Shown here one piece after another: positions 12,461 through 22,819 of a DNA stretch of 64,000 nt (position 1 is the first letter of the stretch; every line of letters begins with the position of its first letter). The DNA lies in the NCBI GenBank assembly GCA_026119935.1, contig JALRMH010000008.1, positions 957,165 through 1,021,164 of the forward strand. The letters are read 5' to 3'. The notes under the pieces were generated by a model. That model saw only the letters and a list, made by a program, of their open reading frames with translations. It was not told where the DNA came from and ran no database searches. The position numbers were made by a program, and so were the translations under genes. The DNA is from Endothia cerciana (taxonomy: Eukaryota; Ascomycota; Sordariomycetes; Diaporthales; Cryphonectriaceae).

Positions 12461-13457
12461 ATGGCATGCAGCAGCGGGAATGGTCATGACCGCAGGACGG
12501 CCATCGTCTCGGGCGGCGCCAGCGGAATCGGACTGGCAATGTCACAGCACTTTGCCTCCCTGGGTTACAATGTGGCCGTGTTCGACGTCAATGTCGAGGC
12601 CGGAGGTACAGTTGTGTCCGAAATCGCATCGAAAAGCCCTGGTGCAAAAGTCGTGTTCAAGACGTGCGACGTATCGTCATGGCAGAGCCAAGCCGAGAAC
12701 TTCAGGGAGGTATACACTGAGTTCGGCAGAATAGATGTCGTCTGCGCGAATGCTGGAATCTCGGAAAAGGGCTCAAGTGCCCTAGTGAGGATCGAGGATG
12801 ACGAACCCAAGGAACCAGATCTAAAGATCATGGACGTGAATCTCTCAGGCGTGATATACTGTGGGTTCCTCTGACACGCGCATCGGATTGGATACTGATG
12901 AAATTGAACAGCCGTCAAGCTAGCGATACACTACATGAACAGGAACACATCGACGGGGCCCTCTCGAGGCTGCATTATCTGTACATCCAGCAACGCGGGT
13001 CTTTATCCATTTCCTATCTCACCTCTCTACGCAGCTGCAAAGTCGGGAGTAATCGGTCTTGTTCGCTCGACTGCCCCAATCTTGGAGCGGCTTAAGATCC
13101 AGATCAATGCATTGGCGCCAGCAGTCTTGGGTATTTCCTCCCCGCGCCCTCTTTGCCTTCGTCCCCGAGCTCCAGGGACACGTGCCTGAAGCCGTCTTGC
13201 TCATATCTCGGACTGACTGATGCCTGTTCGCGGTAGTGACGAATATTGCTCCGGACAAGGCTTTGTTCAAGGACATGAGCATTACTCCGATGTCCACGCT
13301 GATCAAGGGCGTCGTCCAGCTCACATCTGATCCCAACGTGAACGGCGAGATCGCTGAGATACATGGAGACAGCGTGACTCTTCGGCCTCCTCACGACTTT
13401 GTGGATGAGGATAGCAGAAAGAATCTGGAGAACTTTTGGAACTTGGGATATGCTTAA
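12461..13457 (+). CDS. short-chain dehydrogenase/reductase (15-PGDH-like)
   Basis: This is a second NAD(P)-dependent SDR with unknown substrate. Exons are 12461..12860, 12912..13130 and 13237..13457, with 51- and 106-bp introns; the 840-nt CDS gives 279 residues. The N-terminus has VSGGASGIG for dinucleotide binding. NAG is intact (VCANAGISE), as are the active-site Asn (MDVNLSG), Ser (CTSSNAG) and YAAAK (Tyr about 173, Lys about 177). The second splice joins NALAPAVL to VTNIAP, the expected loop after beta-6. Intron 1 contains a good branch sequence (ATACTGATG). The start is the first ATG in frame; a TTG two codons upstream was ignored. Tight head-to-head pairing with the other SDR suggests co-regulation, perhaps sequential oxidation steps, but this is inference. 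Confidence 0.87.
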
Positions 13458-14424
13458 TTTCCAGGCACTCTTGTCATATAGCCAGATCAGTGTCCTTTTG
13501 AATAGCATCTTGTACCCGAATATGAACAACTCCCCGCATATCAACTGCCGAACAATGTCACTTGTACCGTTCGCTCCGATCCTAACATGGATCATTCTCG
13601 TTGACGCTGGATCCGGTGAGATCCACCCCCGCACTCCAATGTCAAGGTCCACTGAATTTTATCGTGGAGTGACCGGCTTCAAGGGGTCCCAGATGTATGG
13701 TATTCGGCTAAAGACAGCAGACGATTGCTGCTCTAGAGATCATTTGGGATCTAGGGTATCTGGTGTGTTCATGGGTTTGATTTCCAACCAGCCATCTTCA
13801 ATCTGGGCGTGCTTGGTGGCATCAACCCGGCCCCTCTCGCCAGTGAGTGGACGTTGATCAATACATGATACTTGACAGTTGAAATATCAAATATTGCTGA
13901 TACACAGTAGGGCTCATCTAAGATTTTGCTCCCATGCTATGGGCGGCGCCTCCACCATGCAAAGTTACAACGATGTTCCAATTCCTGCCCGACTTTGCGA
14001 ATCCCAGAACCGGCGCACTCGCCCTAGGTAGGTACTGGGTAGGAGAAAGAGATCGATATTGAGTCAATCGAGCAATCTGCCAGACCAGAGTTTTCAGTGT
14101 GGGGATGAAGATATCATACACACGCGAGCTGCTCGCATATGGTGGATACTAGGAGAAGACGTCGTTGTGGCGAGCGCTTGTTCGGCCGCCCTTCCCGGCT
14201 TCTCCGATGGTAGCCTGAGCGATTCATATTCTCGCGAAACGTCTCTCCTGGCTGGTTTTAACTTTAATTACATTGTCGAGGCTTTTCTTCGCGCCTGCAT
14301 GCAGCTTCTTTGCTATTGGCGCAAGAAATGTAGGCCTCAGTTTGAGTCCAATGCCAACAGTGTTCGACACGCAATCTACAGATGGCACCGATCTGCTATC
14401 CATCACAAGAAACCATGACTTCCA
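13458..14424. other. intergenic, no gene seen
   Basis: This contains the 3' flank of the plus-strand SDR and the upstream flank of the tRNA. Only short frames without motifs are present. Confidence 0.45.
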
Positions 14425-14496
14425 ATCGTCGTAGTACAATGGCTAGTATCTCCGTTTCCCATGCGGAGGATGGGGGTTCAATTCCCTCTGACGATA
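14425..14496 (+). tRNA. tRNA-Gly(CCC)
   Basis: The sequence folds as a complete intronless cloverleaf. Acceptor strand ATCGTCG pairs with TGACGAT, with one G-T pair. The D arm is GTAC/GTAT. The anticodon stem is TCCGT/GCGGA with loop TTCCCAT, giving anticodon CCC, which reads GGG (Gly). The variable loop is GGAT, and the T arm GGGGG/CCCTC carries loop TTCAATT. The discriminator base is A at 14496. The internal B box reads GGTTCAATTCC, and a T-rich Pol III terminator (TTTCTTTT) follows within about ten bases. Confidence 0.88.
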
Positions 14497-14890
14497 ACCT
14501 TTCTTTTGCTCGCACCTCCAACTCCACGCCTTTTCCATCTAATTTAATATTCCCCTATATGCGTGTGAAGATACGTGCTATGGTGAAATCATCCTTTCCA
14601 TATCCTGTATAAATACCCCCAGACATTAATTTCCCGATATCCCAAAGGGTGGAGTGGCGGGTTATCATAGCTTGTAGCAGCTGTCCAGGTGTAACAGGAG
14701 AGTAGTCAGTTCAGCTCTGGTACAAACCACAAGAGTCCGAGCATTCTACAGGTGAAATCTGTCAAGTAGGTAGATCTCTTTTCTTCTCTAGATCGTGCTA
14801 CGTTCACGTTTGATCCTCAGTATCGCCGTAAGAAGCCTCTCATGGTAATAACACTCTTAGCCTTCAGCCTCTAGACTGTCTCGCCCAACT
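14497..14890. other. intergenic, no gene seen
   Basis: This lies between the tRNA and the end of the aspartic protease gene. It starts with the Pol III terminator T-run; the remainder is the presumed 3' UTR of the minus-strand protease. Confidence 0.5.
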
Positions 14891-16431
14891 TCAGTGATTC
14901 GTCCGACTGGCAAACTGCATCACGCCATCACCCACATCGAAGACAGCCAGAACATTCTTCAGGAACACATCGCCAAGGACGAATGGCCCATCTTCGCTGG
15001 TTGAGATCGCCGTCATGCACAGCCCGCTCAGCGGATCCTGCGTACCGCGCAGGATCAAGTCTTCAGGGTTCAGCCAGAACGGCGTGCCGTCGACGACGAC
15101 TGCAACACGAGGCGGTGCGGCGTCGCAGGCGGTGAGGTAGTTGCCAAAGAGGAAGTCATACTCTGCGGCCGGCTCGAACGCGCCGTTGATGGCCTCAGCT
15201 AGCTCTGTAGCTTGCATGTCAGCGAGGCTCGTTGATCGGTGCGCAGGCGATGTTATATATCAGGGGCTGCTTGGTGATGCCCGAAGTCTTACCGGTTGGG
15301 AGGTAGAGGAGCGTGGTGCCACTGTCCACGATGTAAGGGACCTTTCTATCATCGGTCGAGGTACCAAAGAGCCAGCCGTCCGGGATGATAGTGTAGAAAG
15401 AGTATTCGTAGGCCGTGGTTTCGTCATTCAGGAAGTTGGCCTATCAGCAAAGTATTGAGAGTGTTAGTAAGAGGTCTCATCAAAAAAATCTTTCACGTCG
15501 CGGTATGATTTACGATGATGATGTCTGTCATTCCCATGGCGGTGTAGTCTACGCCATCCACATTGTCTGGTACACCGCCAAAGGCGAGTATGCCATCAGA
15601 AGCGTTCCTACCGATGGCTATGCTGAAGTAATTGTCCACCAGGCCCTGATCTACCATGCTGGTGAAGATGGGCGCGTACTCGGCGTCGTAGTAAGGGCTA
15701 TGATCGCCGAAAGGGCCTGTATAGACATTTGTAATGGATGGGTACGCCAACCCCAAGATGCCGCTCGTAACGTTGTTCCCGTCCCAGAGGGTGTCATTGG
15801 CGAGGGCCACTGTCTGGTCCTTCACGGAGATGCGAGCGACGGTGACGTCCATAGTTCCTACGGGGCCCTGAATGACGTCCCCGCCTCCATACTCGACGTA
15901 GAGATGCTCGTCCGGAATGGGCCCGCCAGTGAAGCCACCAGTGTAGGCAGCACCAAAGAAACAGCCGCCGTACCAGGCAGTACAATTTGATTTGGCGCTG
16001 ACAGCCCAGGTATCCGAGCTGCCTGTGTCGAGTTGCAACATGAGGCTCTGTTTGTTGAACGTCACCTCCACGCCATAACTAGAGCCGTATGCGGTAATTG
16101 AGGTGATATTCTCGTACCCTCTGCCGCCATACTTGCGCTGGAGCCTACCGAGCGCTGTGGTGACGGACAGTTGGCCGGATTTGGGGCCGTCGAGGGTGTG
16201 GATCGTGGTCCAACTCTCTGTCTTCTTGAAGCGGTCTTCAGACCTTCTTTCGGACGCGGCCCTTGAGCTTGGAATCACCTGACTGAACCTGATGCCGGGG
16301 AGGGGAGCTAGTGCCGCATCGAGAGCTTCTCGGGTCAAGGGTCTCGGTCGTTGTGAGGACCACTCAGCCGCCACCGTGAGGGAGGCAAACGAGGCTGCCA
16401 TCAGCAGGACGCTGGATATCTCGCTTAACAT
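14891..16431 (-). CDS. secreted pepsin-like aspartic protease (family A1)
   Basis: This is a secreted endopeptidase of the pepsin fold. Exons are 16431..15514, 15440..15293 and 15204..14891 (introns 73 and 88 bp); the 1380-nt CDS gives 459 residues. The N-terminus MLSEISSVLLMAASFASLTVA is a signal peptide, followed by a basic propeptide to about residue 100. The first catalytic Asp lies in LDTGSSDTW (about residue 132) and the second in VDSGTTLLYLPT (about 345), both intact. Before the C-terminus, FVLGDVFLKNVLAVFDVGD is the standard late beta-hairpin motif. Several NxT/S sites suggest N-glycosylation. Intron 1 has the branch sequence TTACTAACA. The second splice removes a frame-breaking segment between LPT and ELAEAI. 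Substrate preference cannot be read from sequence. Confidence 0.92.
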
Positions 16432-18680
16432 GATTATGGAGCACAGGATCGCAATTGGGGTGGTGCCGGATGAGAAAGGTGCCAGGGAACGGTGTCTCGA
16501 CCTGTATATGAGTGACTCGACACTATACCATTGGGCCAAATAAGACACCTGGTGGTTTGCAAGATAACATCGCAGCAAACATACCGTGGCTCCAGGTGAC
16601 TGTTGATATGTTTGAGCCTGGCAATCATGTCTGCATAGGCGAGATTCAGACGACAGAAGATACTGCCAAGGCCAATAGGTGGTGCCTGGTGGTGGTACTC
16701 GCATGCCATGGTTAGTAAGAATCTCTGCCGGGCGCCCGATGTGGTAGGGCTTCCGTCAAGAGTTTGTTCGTGGACATATATTCGTGACGACAGAATTCTC
16801 GTGAAACCGCACGGGAAGATTACAACACCCGAATGTGAACAAAATGAGCGAGGATGGTTTGAACGGACCGTCTTCTATCGCACTACGTAACGCGTAGGAC
16901 TGGTTGCGGATGTCTCTCCCATGAAGACCCCTACAATGACCAAAATCCTGTCCTTGTTACGGGAGATTCTCGTCGCGTCTGAGATAAACGTGAGCTATTC
17001 TGGAGAAGAATGTGCGTAAGGACTGTGTGGTCCCGGCAGTCGACAGAGGAAGCCGCCAGACAACCCAGCTCTACCTGGGGCTCACGATCCCGCCCATATA
17101 GTGTAATGTAATGGCGTGCGCGGAGTGTCAAGATTACTCTCCGAGAGGGAAAGGAAAGGAAAAGAAAAGAAAAAAAATTTAGAAAAATTCCAAAGCACAG
17201 CTACGAGACGGCACAGTAAGAGGGCAACGTCGCCCAACAACGAAGAAAGGTGCGGTCTCGTGCATATGAACATCGTCTAAACGTTAACCAGCTTTGTCGG
17301 GGGGGGGAGGGAGGGGGCATGACACAGACTCCCGCCTTTGAGTGCCCGTCCGACGGTTTGGATGCCGTGTCGAAGCGAGCGCAGTATCTGCTCGGATGTA
17401 CCGAGCAGCAACACGGTCCCACCACTTTCATTTCGTCTCGCCAGCTTCCTCGGTAAACAGGCCTGACAGCAACTGCGAATGAGCCAAGTCAGGACCATCG
17501 AGAACACATTGAGCGAAGACTTGAAGGCGAGAATGCTCCATGTAGAAACACCCGCCAAACCATGCGAGAATAGCCATGTGGCGAGAACGAGACTGGCGCA
17601 TGTCGGAATAAGGCATGGGACGTGACGCGCTCAGACGCCGCACGCCGTAGGATTCGCAAATCAAGGACGTCCCCGCAAGCAGCACCAGAAGGATGAGAGA
17701 CGTCGAGGGGTCCGAGGTGGGAGTGACAAGAGAGCCGGGGTTCAGAAGGACATCGTTACACGACGGCTCGCTGTGCCACTCGCACTCTGCCACCGGTGGT
17801 CCGACCTCGCCTGCAGCTGCCATGTTCCTCCTCTCGATCCTGGAAGGCGACGTGGCCAGCCGGTACTGACGATAAGCTACTGCTTAGCGGAGGATCTTGC
17901 CCTGGAGGCTGGGCCCAGCCCTCAAGCCGGCAATCAGCGACTGGCACACGTCCTATTCAAGACGACAAAAGGCCACCCACACAGGATGTCTCGGCCGCGA
18001 AATGGCTCAGAACAGGGGCAGCCAACTGTTCCCCGGATGGCCCGGCGGCGACTTTGGCGTTTGTCGTCAGCGCAGACGGCATCTGATCACATGCTTGCCC
18101 CAGGAACCCTGCGGCAATCAGCACCCATCCGGACGGGTTTTATTCCGCTACTTGTCTGCTGACGAAGGAGCTAATGTCATCCTCAGCCCGCGTTGGTCTT
18201 CAAACTTGACAGCAGGTTGGAGGTCAGCAATAGGAATGGAGCAAGGGTGGGCCATGTGCACCACTGTTCAGGGGACTAACGCCAATCCTGCATTCTCCTG
18301 GGTGCTGGCTTATCGCCGAAGCTGACAGCAAGGGGTGCTGGCAAGCTCGAGCCTCACCGAGGCCACCGAGCCCACCGCGACGGTCCGCAGACTTCCATCT
18401 TGATCCCGACCTTTGCGGTGAAGACACGCCCTTCAACTAACCTCGACACCTGTGTGTATGCATTCCTACTGGCGGCCCGTGGCTGCATATCGAGCTCTTG
18501 TGACCAGCGGGCCAAAAATCCTCGGCCAATCCCAGCCATACCATCTCATCACACAAACACACCGCGACGAGGACCTGTGCCGCCGTCACATGTGAGCGGT
18601 GCCCACCTACCGCCGCCAGCCACCCGCCGCCAGCACCAACATCAACTACATCCCATTACTTCCTTGATTCGTTATCAACC
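16432..18680. other. intergenic, no confident gene
   Basis: This 2.2-kb stretch holds the protease promoter and the leader of the DUF829 gene. A CCAAT box in minus orientation (ATTGG at 16454-16458) lies just above the protease start. One minus-strand frame (17823..17428, ATG start, 131 residues) has a hydrophobic stretch, LILLVLLAGTSLI, but no recognised domain and no supporting splice sites, so I do not call it a gene. Confidence 0.4.
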
Positions 18681-19580
18681 ATGGCTTCCAACGTGCCGGC
18701 GCCGGTTGGCGCCAAGGAGGGTCCTCTATCCAGCTTCGCAAGAGTTTCCAAGATAGTGTACCTCTACCGGCCCAGCACCTCATCCGGCCGAAACTCTTCG
18801 GGATCCTCACCCTCACCGAGGCTCATCCTTGTCGCGGGTTGGATGGACGCCCGCGAGCCTCACCTCGCGAAATATACCGCCAGGCTCCAGGCGCTGTACC
18901 CAGACTCGCCCATCCTGCTAGTCCGGAGCTTCGTCTACCACTTCACCGGCCGCCGCTTTCCTGGCGAGATAGAGCCAGCCGTGCCGCTCATCCGGTCCAT
19001 CCTGGCAGACAAGGATGCCGTTGACAGCGGACGCCCGGAGATGCTCATACACGTGTTCTCGAATGGTGGTTCGACGATGCTCGGGCTGCTTTACGACCTG
19101 TACCGGAACTCCGCTAGGGAGGGCGGCTCGGCCGACCTCCCGAAGCATGTGACCATCTTCGACTCTGCACCGGGGCGTTTCCACTGGATGCGCAGCGTGA
19201 CTGCCTTCACTATGGCGTCTGCTAGAAGCAACTTCGTGGTCAGGTTCCTGGTGGAGCTGCTCATCCATTGCCTCTCTGCCATCTACTGGATACGCACCGT
19301 GCCTTGGGGCCGTCCCGGGTTTCTGGGGCGGATCTGGCTCTCGCACAACGATGTGACCAAGAATTGCAATGAGGTCCGGCGGGTGTATGTCTACAGCAGG
19401 GACGACAAGCTCATTGACCACAAGGATATCGAGGATCACGCAGCTCATGCCCGTCAACAAGGATACGAGGCCGGGCTGGAGGAGTTCAAGGGGACACCTC
19501 ACGTCGCGCACGCGAGGGGGGATGAGCAGCGATATTGGACCATCCTGAAGGAGACCTGGGACCGTGCCGCCGCAGAGTAG
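18681..19580 (+). CDS. DUF829/TMEM53-family, PaxU-like protein
   Basis: This is a single-exon gene of 299 residues in the DUF829 (TMEM53/PaxU) family, which has an alpha/beta-hydrolase-like fold. PaxU is named from indole-diterpene clusters, but most fungal members are of unknown function. The visible family signatures are LILVAGWMDAREPHLAKYT, where an oxyanion-type loop would lie, IHVFSNGGS (serine-elbow-like, G-x-x-x form), and a C-terminal YVYSRDDKLIDHKDIEDHA carrying the Asp expected of the triad, with a late His in GTPHVAHAR. A mildly hydrophobic helix (FLVELLIHCLSAIYWI) may be membrane-associated. The start is in favourable context (ACCATGG). No terpene, prenyltransferase or P450 genes are nearby, so no cluster role is inferred. 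Confidence 0.88.
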   Translation: MASNVPAPVGAKEGPLSSFARVSKIVYLYRPSTSSGRNSSGSSPSPRLILVAGWMDAREPHLAKYTARLQALYPDSPILLVRSFVYHFTGRRFPGEIEPAVPLIRSILADKDAVDSGRPEMLIHVFSNGGSTMLGLLYDLYRNSAREGGSADLPKHVTIFDSAPGRFHWMRSVTAFTMASARSNFVVRFLVELLIHCLSAIYWIRTVPWGRPGFLGRIWLSHNDVTKNCNEVRRVYVYSRDDKLIDHKDIEDHAAHARQQGYEAGLEEFKGTPHVAHARGDEQRYWTILKETWDRAAAE

Positions 19581-19824
19581 ACCTGCCCCGAGACTGATGC
19601 GAACCATGCCCAAACGTTAGAAGTCTCCACCCGGTCCAATTCGCTCCTAACCCATGAGAACTTTCTTCTGAGCCTAGTCTAACAATGCTCCATAGTCTCC
19701 ACCTCTTGCGGCCAGTTGTTAATGCATCTAGAATGAAATTCGTAATCGTCGTCATCATGAGCGTCGTCGTCGCTGTCTCTTTGCCCAGTCCCGCTGTTGC
19801 CCCTCTGAAAACCGTCAAGGAAGA

Positions 19825-20154
19825 TCACCGGACCCTCCTCCTCTTGCTCGTATCGTAGCTCGAGCCCCCGCCACGTCCTCCGCTGCTCGAGCTGCTGCTC
19901 CCACGGCTTGAGCTGCCTCCCGAGTGCGCAGGGACGAGTTCGTCGCTGTTCCCGTCTCCCGTCCCCAGCGCCGCACTGCATGGCCCGCATTCCAGGCCCG
20001 GATCATGCTGGTCGTAGTTGATGCCCTTGTGGCAGACGCCGAAGCCGCCGTTGTTCTTGGCCTCGAGACATGACACGCTTTGTTCAAGCCCGGGAACGGT
20101 GTAGTATGCGCCGCAGCGTATACATTTTCCGCTAAAGATCACCATGCGGCACAT
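19825..20154 (-). CDS. small cysteine-rich protein, Ser/Gly/Arg tail
   Basis: This is a 109-residue intronless reading frame starting MCRMVIFSGKC. Seven cysteines fall at about residues 2, 11, 14, 29, 41, 56 and 59, with His 42 and His 50, a spacing suggestive of zinc binding. Similar short fungal proteins beginning MCR and ending in an HD..EC..C pattern are common, but their function is unknown to me. Residues 70-109 are low-complexity Ser/Gly and end in a basic KRRRVR, a possible nuclear signal. An upstream TTG would add four residues, but the ATG was preferred. It is convergent with the DUF829 gene. Confidence 0.6.
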   Translation of the reverse strand: MCRMVIFSGKCIRCGAYYTVPGLEQSVSCLEAKNNGGFGVCHKGINYDQHDPGLECGPCSAALGTGDGNSDELVPAHSGGSSSRGSSSSSSGGRGGGSSYDTSKRRRVR

Positions 20155-22819
20155 GGTGGGTGGCAATGGTGTTTTTGGTTGGTTTTCTGGTTTCTTTTCT
20201 TTTTTCTTTGGTTTTTTTTTCTTGTTTGGGGGTGGGTTTCTCCTTTTCCTTTGGTTGGTTGCGCTTTTCTTTTGGTTGGACTTCCCTGAAGGGTAGAGAT
20301 TTGAATTACAAATGGGTCGAGTCTTTTCTAAGGCAATAGAAGGAAGATTTTTCCGGTATCAAATCAAATTATGACAGGTAAATGAGATGCGCATCCGAAT
20401 CTTCGTGGCCTCGGCAGCTCCAAAGCTGATGATGGCATTAAGCGGGCGCCCTGAGCTTGTTGGAGCTCCTGAGGTTACCGACGCTCTGGTTCGAGACTGG
20501 ATGTGCCGAGATGGAGGTGGGGTGGTCCAGAGTGCTGGGACGGGAGGCGAGTTTCAGGGAGGCGACACAAAACTTCCGGACTCGGGCAAGATGCTGCGGG
20601 CGCAGGAAGGAATTATATGTAATTTTTTTTCTTTATTTTGGGGGGGGGGGGGGGGTTTTCTCTTCCTTTCTTTCTTGTCGAAGAAAACTGATGGACGGTC
20701 GAGACTCGACACAGGGTGTCTCATGATGGGGCGATACAACCTTGCCTCGTCACGACATGGGAGAACAGTTAAATCCGGCATATCATGGAACAATTGGGCC
20801 GAAGAGAACCTCGACTTCGAGATCGTCTTCTGTGGGCCTTCTAGCGCATGAGCTAAAATGCCTACCTGAAAGGGCGGGACACTGGGCCCATCCCCTTGGA
20901 GCCTTGGTCGCCTCATTCTATCATCTCCGAGGTAATGCAGATCTTGTCCATTGTTCTACATAGTGCGTTTCGTAAGCACTGCTTAAACAGTATGCACATG
21001 CCTTTTCGAGGAGGAGGAGGAGGAGAAGGTACAGACCCGCAGCGTAGGGAGTGACTCCTTTGTGGTCCTTTCTCTAGGCTCATTCCTGTGCCCCCTTAGG
21101 ACTTTGGCATGTTGTCTCAGCCGGACCCAAGAATCTGGGAATGCCAGGATCAGGGACTGAGTGACCTGAATCAAGGCTGCCCGTGGCTTTTCGTCGCCGG
21201 TGAGCCGGGAGTGGTGTGTAGTAAGCCAGAGATGATGGCCTGCCACGGAATATGAACGACGTTTTGGCCCGTCGCAACCGCGCCCCGTTCTGAGAAGATA
21301 CATCCTGACCCAGCGAGAGTGTCCTATCCACAACAAGAGGCTCTTGCGTAAGACGGTTACAACATGTGTAACTCTGTGGCGCCGGGCGTAGAGCGAGAAC
21401 CGCGAGGGGGGTTGAAAGCTGTCTCCTCCCGATCCACTGGGGCCAGCAATGTCTTGCATGCATGTGCCGCTATGCTCAACACAGACAAGAGTATCATCGC
21501 TTGCCCGGTCTCCTGGGTTCCCGGGAATCTGGGAAGGATTTTATGGATCCCGCCTCGGTGTGGTCTGCTAGCCGTTCCCGCACAGTAGGTTGGCAATCTT
21601 TTTTTTCCTCCTGATATCATTGGTGTCTCCGGACCAAAGTGGATTCGTGGCGGCCAGCAGAGCAGATGTCGTTCATTGTACAGGAATAATGTTCAGGAGT
21701 TACTACGTATCAAGACATCACTGGAGATCTCCGTCCTGGCCTCTTTACCACCCATGCGCCGACTAATGCATGATCCTACGGTCTTGTCACCGGTTCAGTC
21801 TTGGAACTCGGAAATCCCGTCCTTGTCCGTGCATTAGATAAGGAGGCCCTACTCCTTCAGGGCGTCTGGGTTTGCTCGAGGGTATGTGTCAGGCTGCCTG
21901 ATTTCTGTCAGCTCATCATGAGGGGCGGGTCCAGGCAATCCTACGCAAAAGTGATACGATGACTTATCTGCAGATTTTACTCTATCAAGAGAATCCGGGC
22001 GTACGGGGGACTCTGCAGATGCCCATGCTACGACAGCAAGCACAGCAGTGGGTATCGTAGGTCACAGGGCCACGCCTGAAGTACCTTTCGCTGCGCTCAT
22101 ACTTTCGCTTAGCTCTTTCTTTACCATGGGAGCAGCATAATATCGTGAAGAGAGACCGGTGCAGTGCTCCACAGCATGCAATCTCTTCACGCCGTGGGGT
22201 GATCGTGTGTGCTTGAGGGTGACATGGAGCCAGCGAAGCCTGCTGCTGCGAGGGGTGTCGACATCGCCGAGCGACCCGGCAACCAGCATCTGAACGAATT
22301 TATCCGTCTATCATGCCCAGGCTTGCGGGTCTTTCCTCCCTTAGCTCGTGTCTTGGCTCTGCCGGGGTAGATGATCAACCAACAGCAACGTCCTCTCGAT
22401 GCTCAATATGCACAAGAAGCATACGTCCTCCTGCAGCCATGCCTTAATTCGAAACCACGGTCCCGAGGCTCTGGGTACATACGGCTGTCCCGCAATGGAT
22501 CCAGTATGCCGGGACAAGGTCTGAAGGAGTCGCAGGCATGTTCTAGCGTAGAAATTATCCCAGGAACGCCAGCGGTTGCGAAGCGCGTGGTACATGGCGC
22601 GCTGTTATTTGTCAAAGTACGGCTGTGGAGCAGAAGTGTGCTGTGTTAGCCGATTATAACTAATGAATTATACATCTGGGCCCTTCACGACGAAACCCAG
22701 GCTCGCAGAACAGCCCAGAGGGCGGTGACAGATCATTCCTGTTGTGGGTTACCCTTCTCGCTGCTTATCCAGGTGTTCTTTGAGCGTCCTGGCAAGAGTC
22801 CTGAGGCAAGTTACGGAGA
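20155..22819. other. intergenic, no gene seen
   Basis: This stretch includes a T/G-rich leader just upstream of the cysteine-rich gene (20190-20260), a G16 tract at 20640-20655 and otherwise unremarkable sequence. No domain-bearing frames were found on either strand. Confidence 0.45.

Noticed and set aside
17428..17823. 131-codon minus-strand frame with a hydrophobic stretch
   Set aside because: It has an ATG but no recognised domain, no splice support and an odd mixture of residues. Too weak to call.
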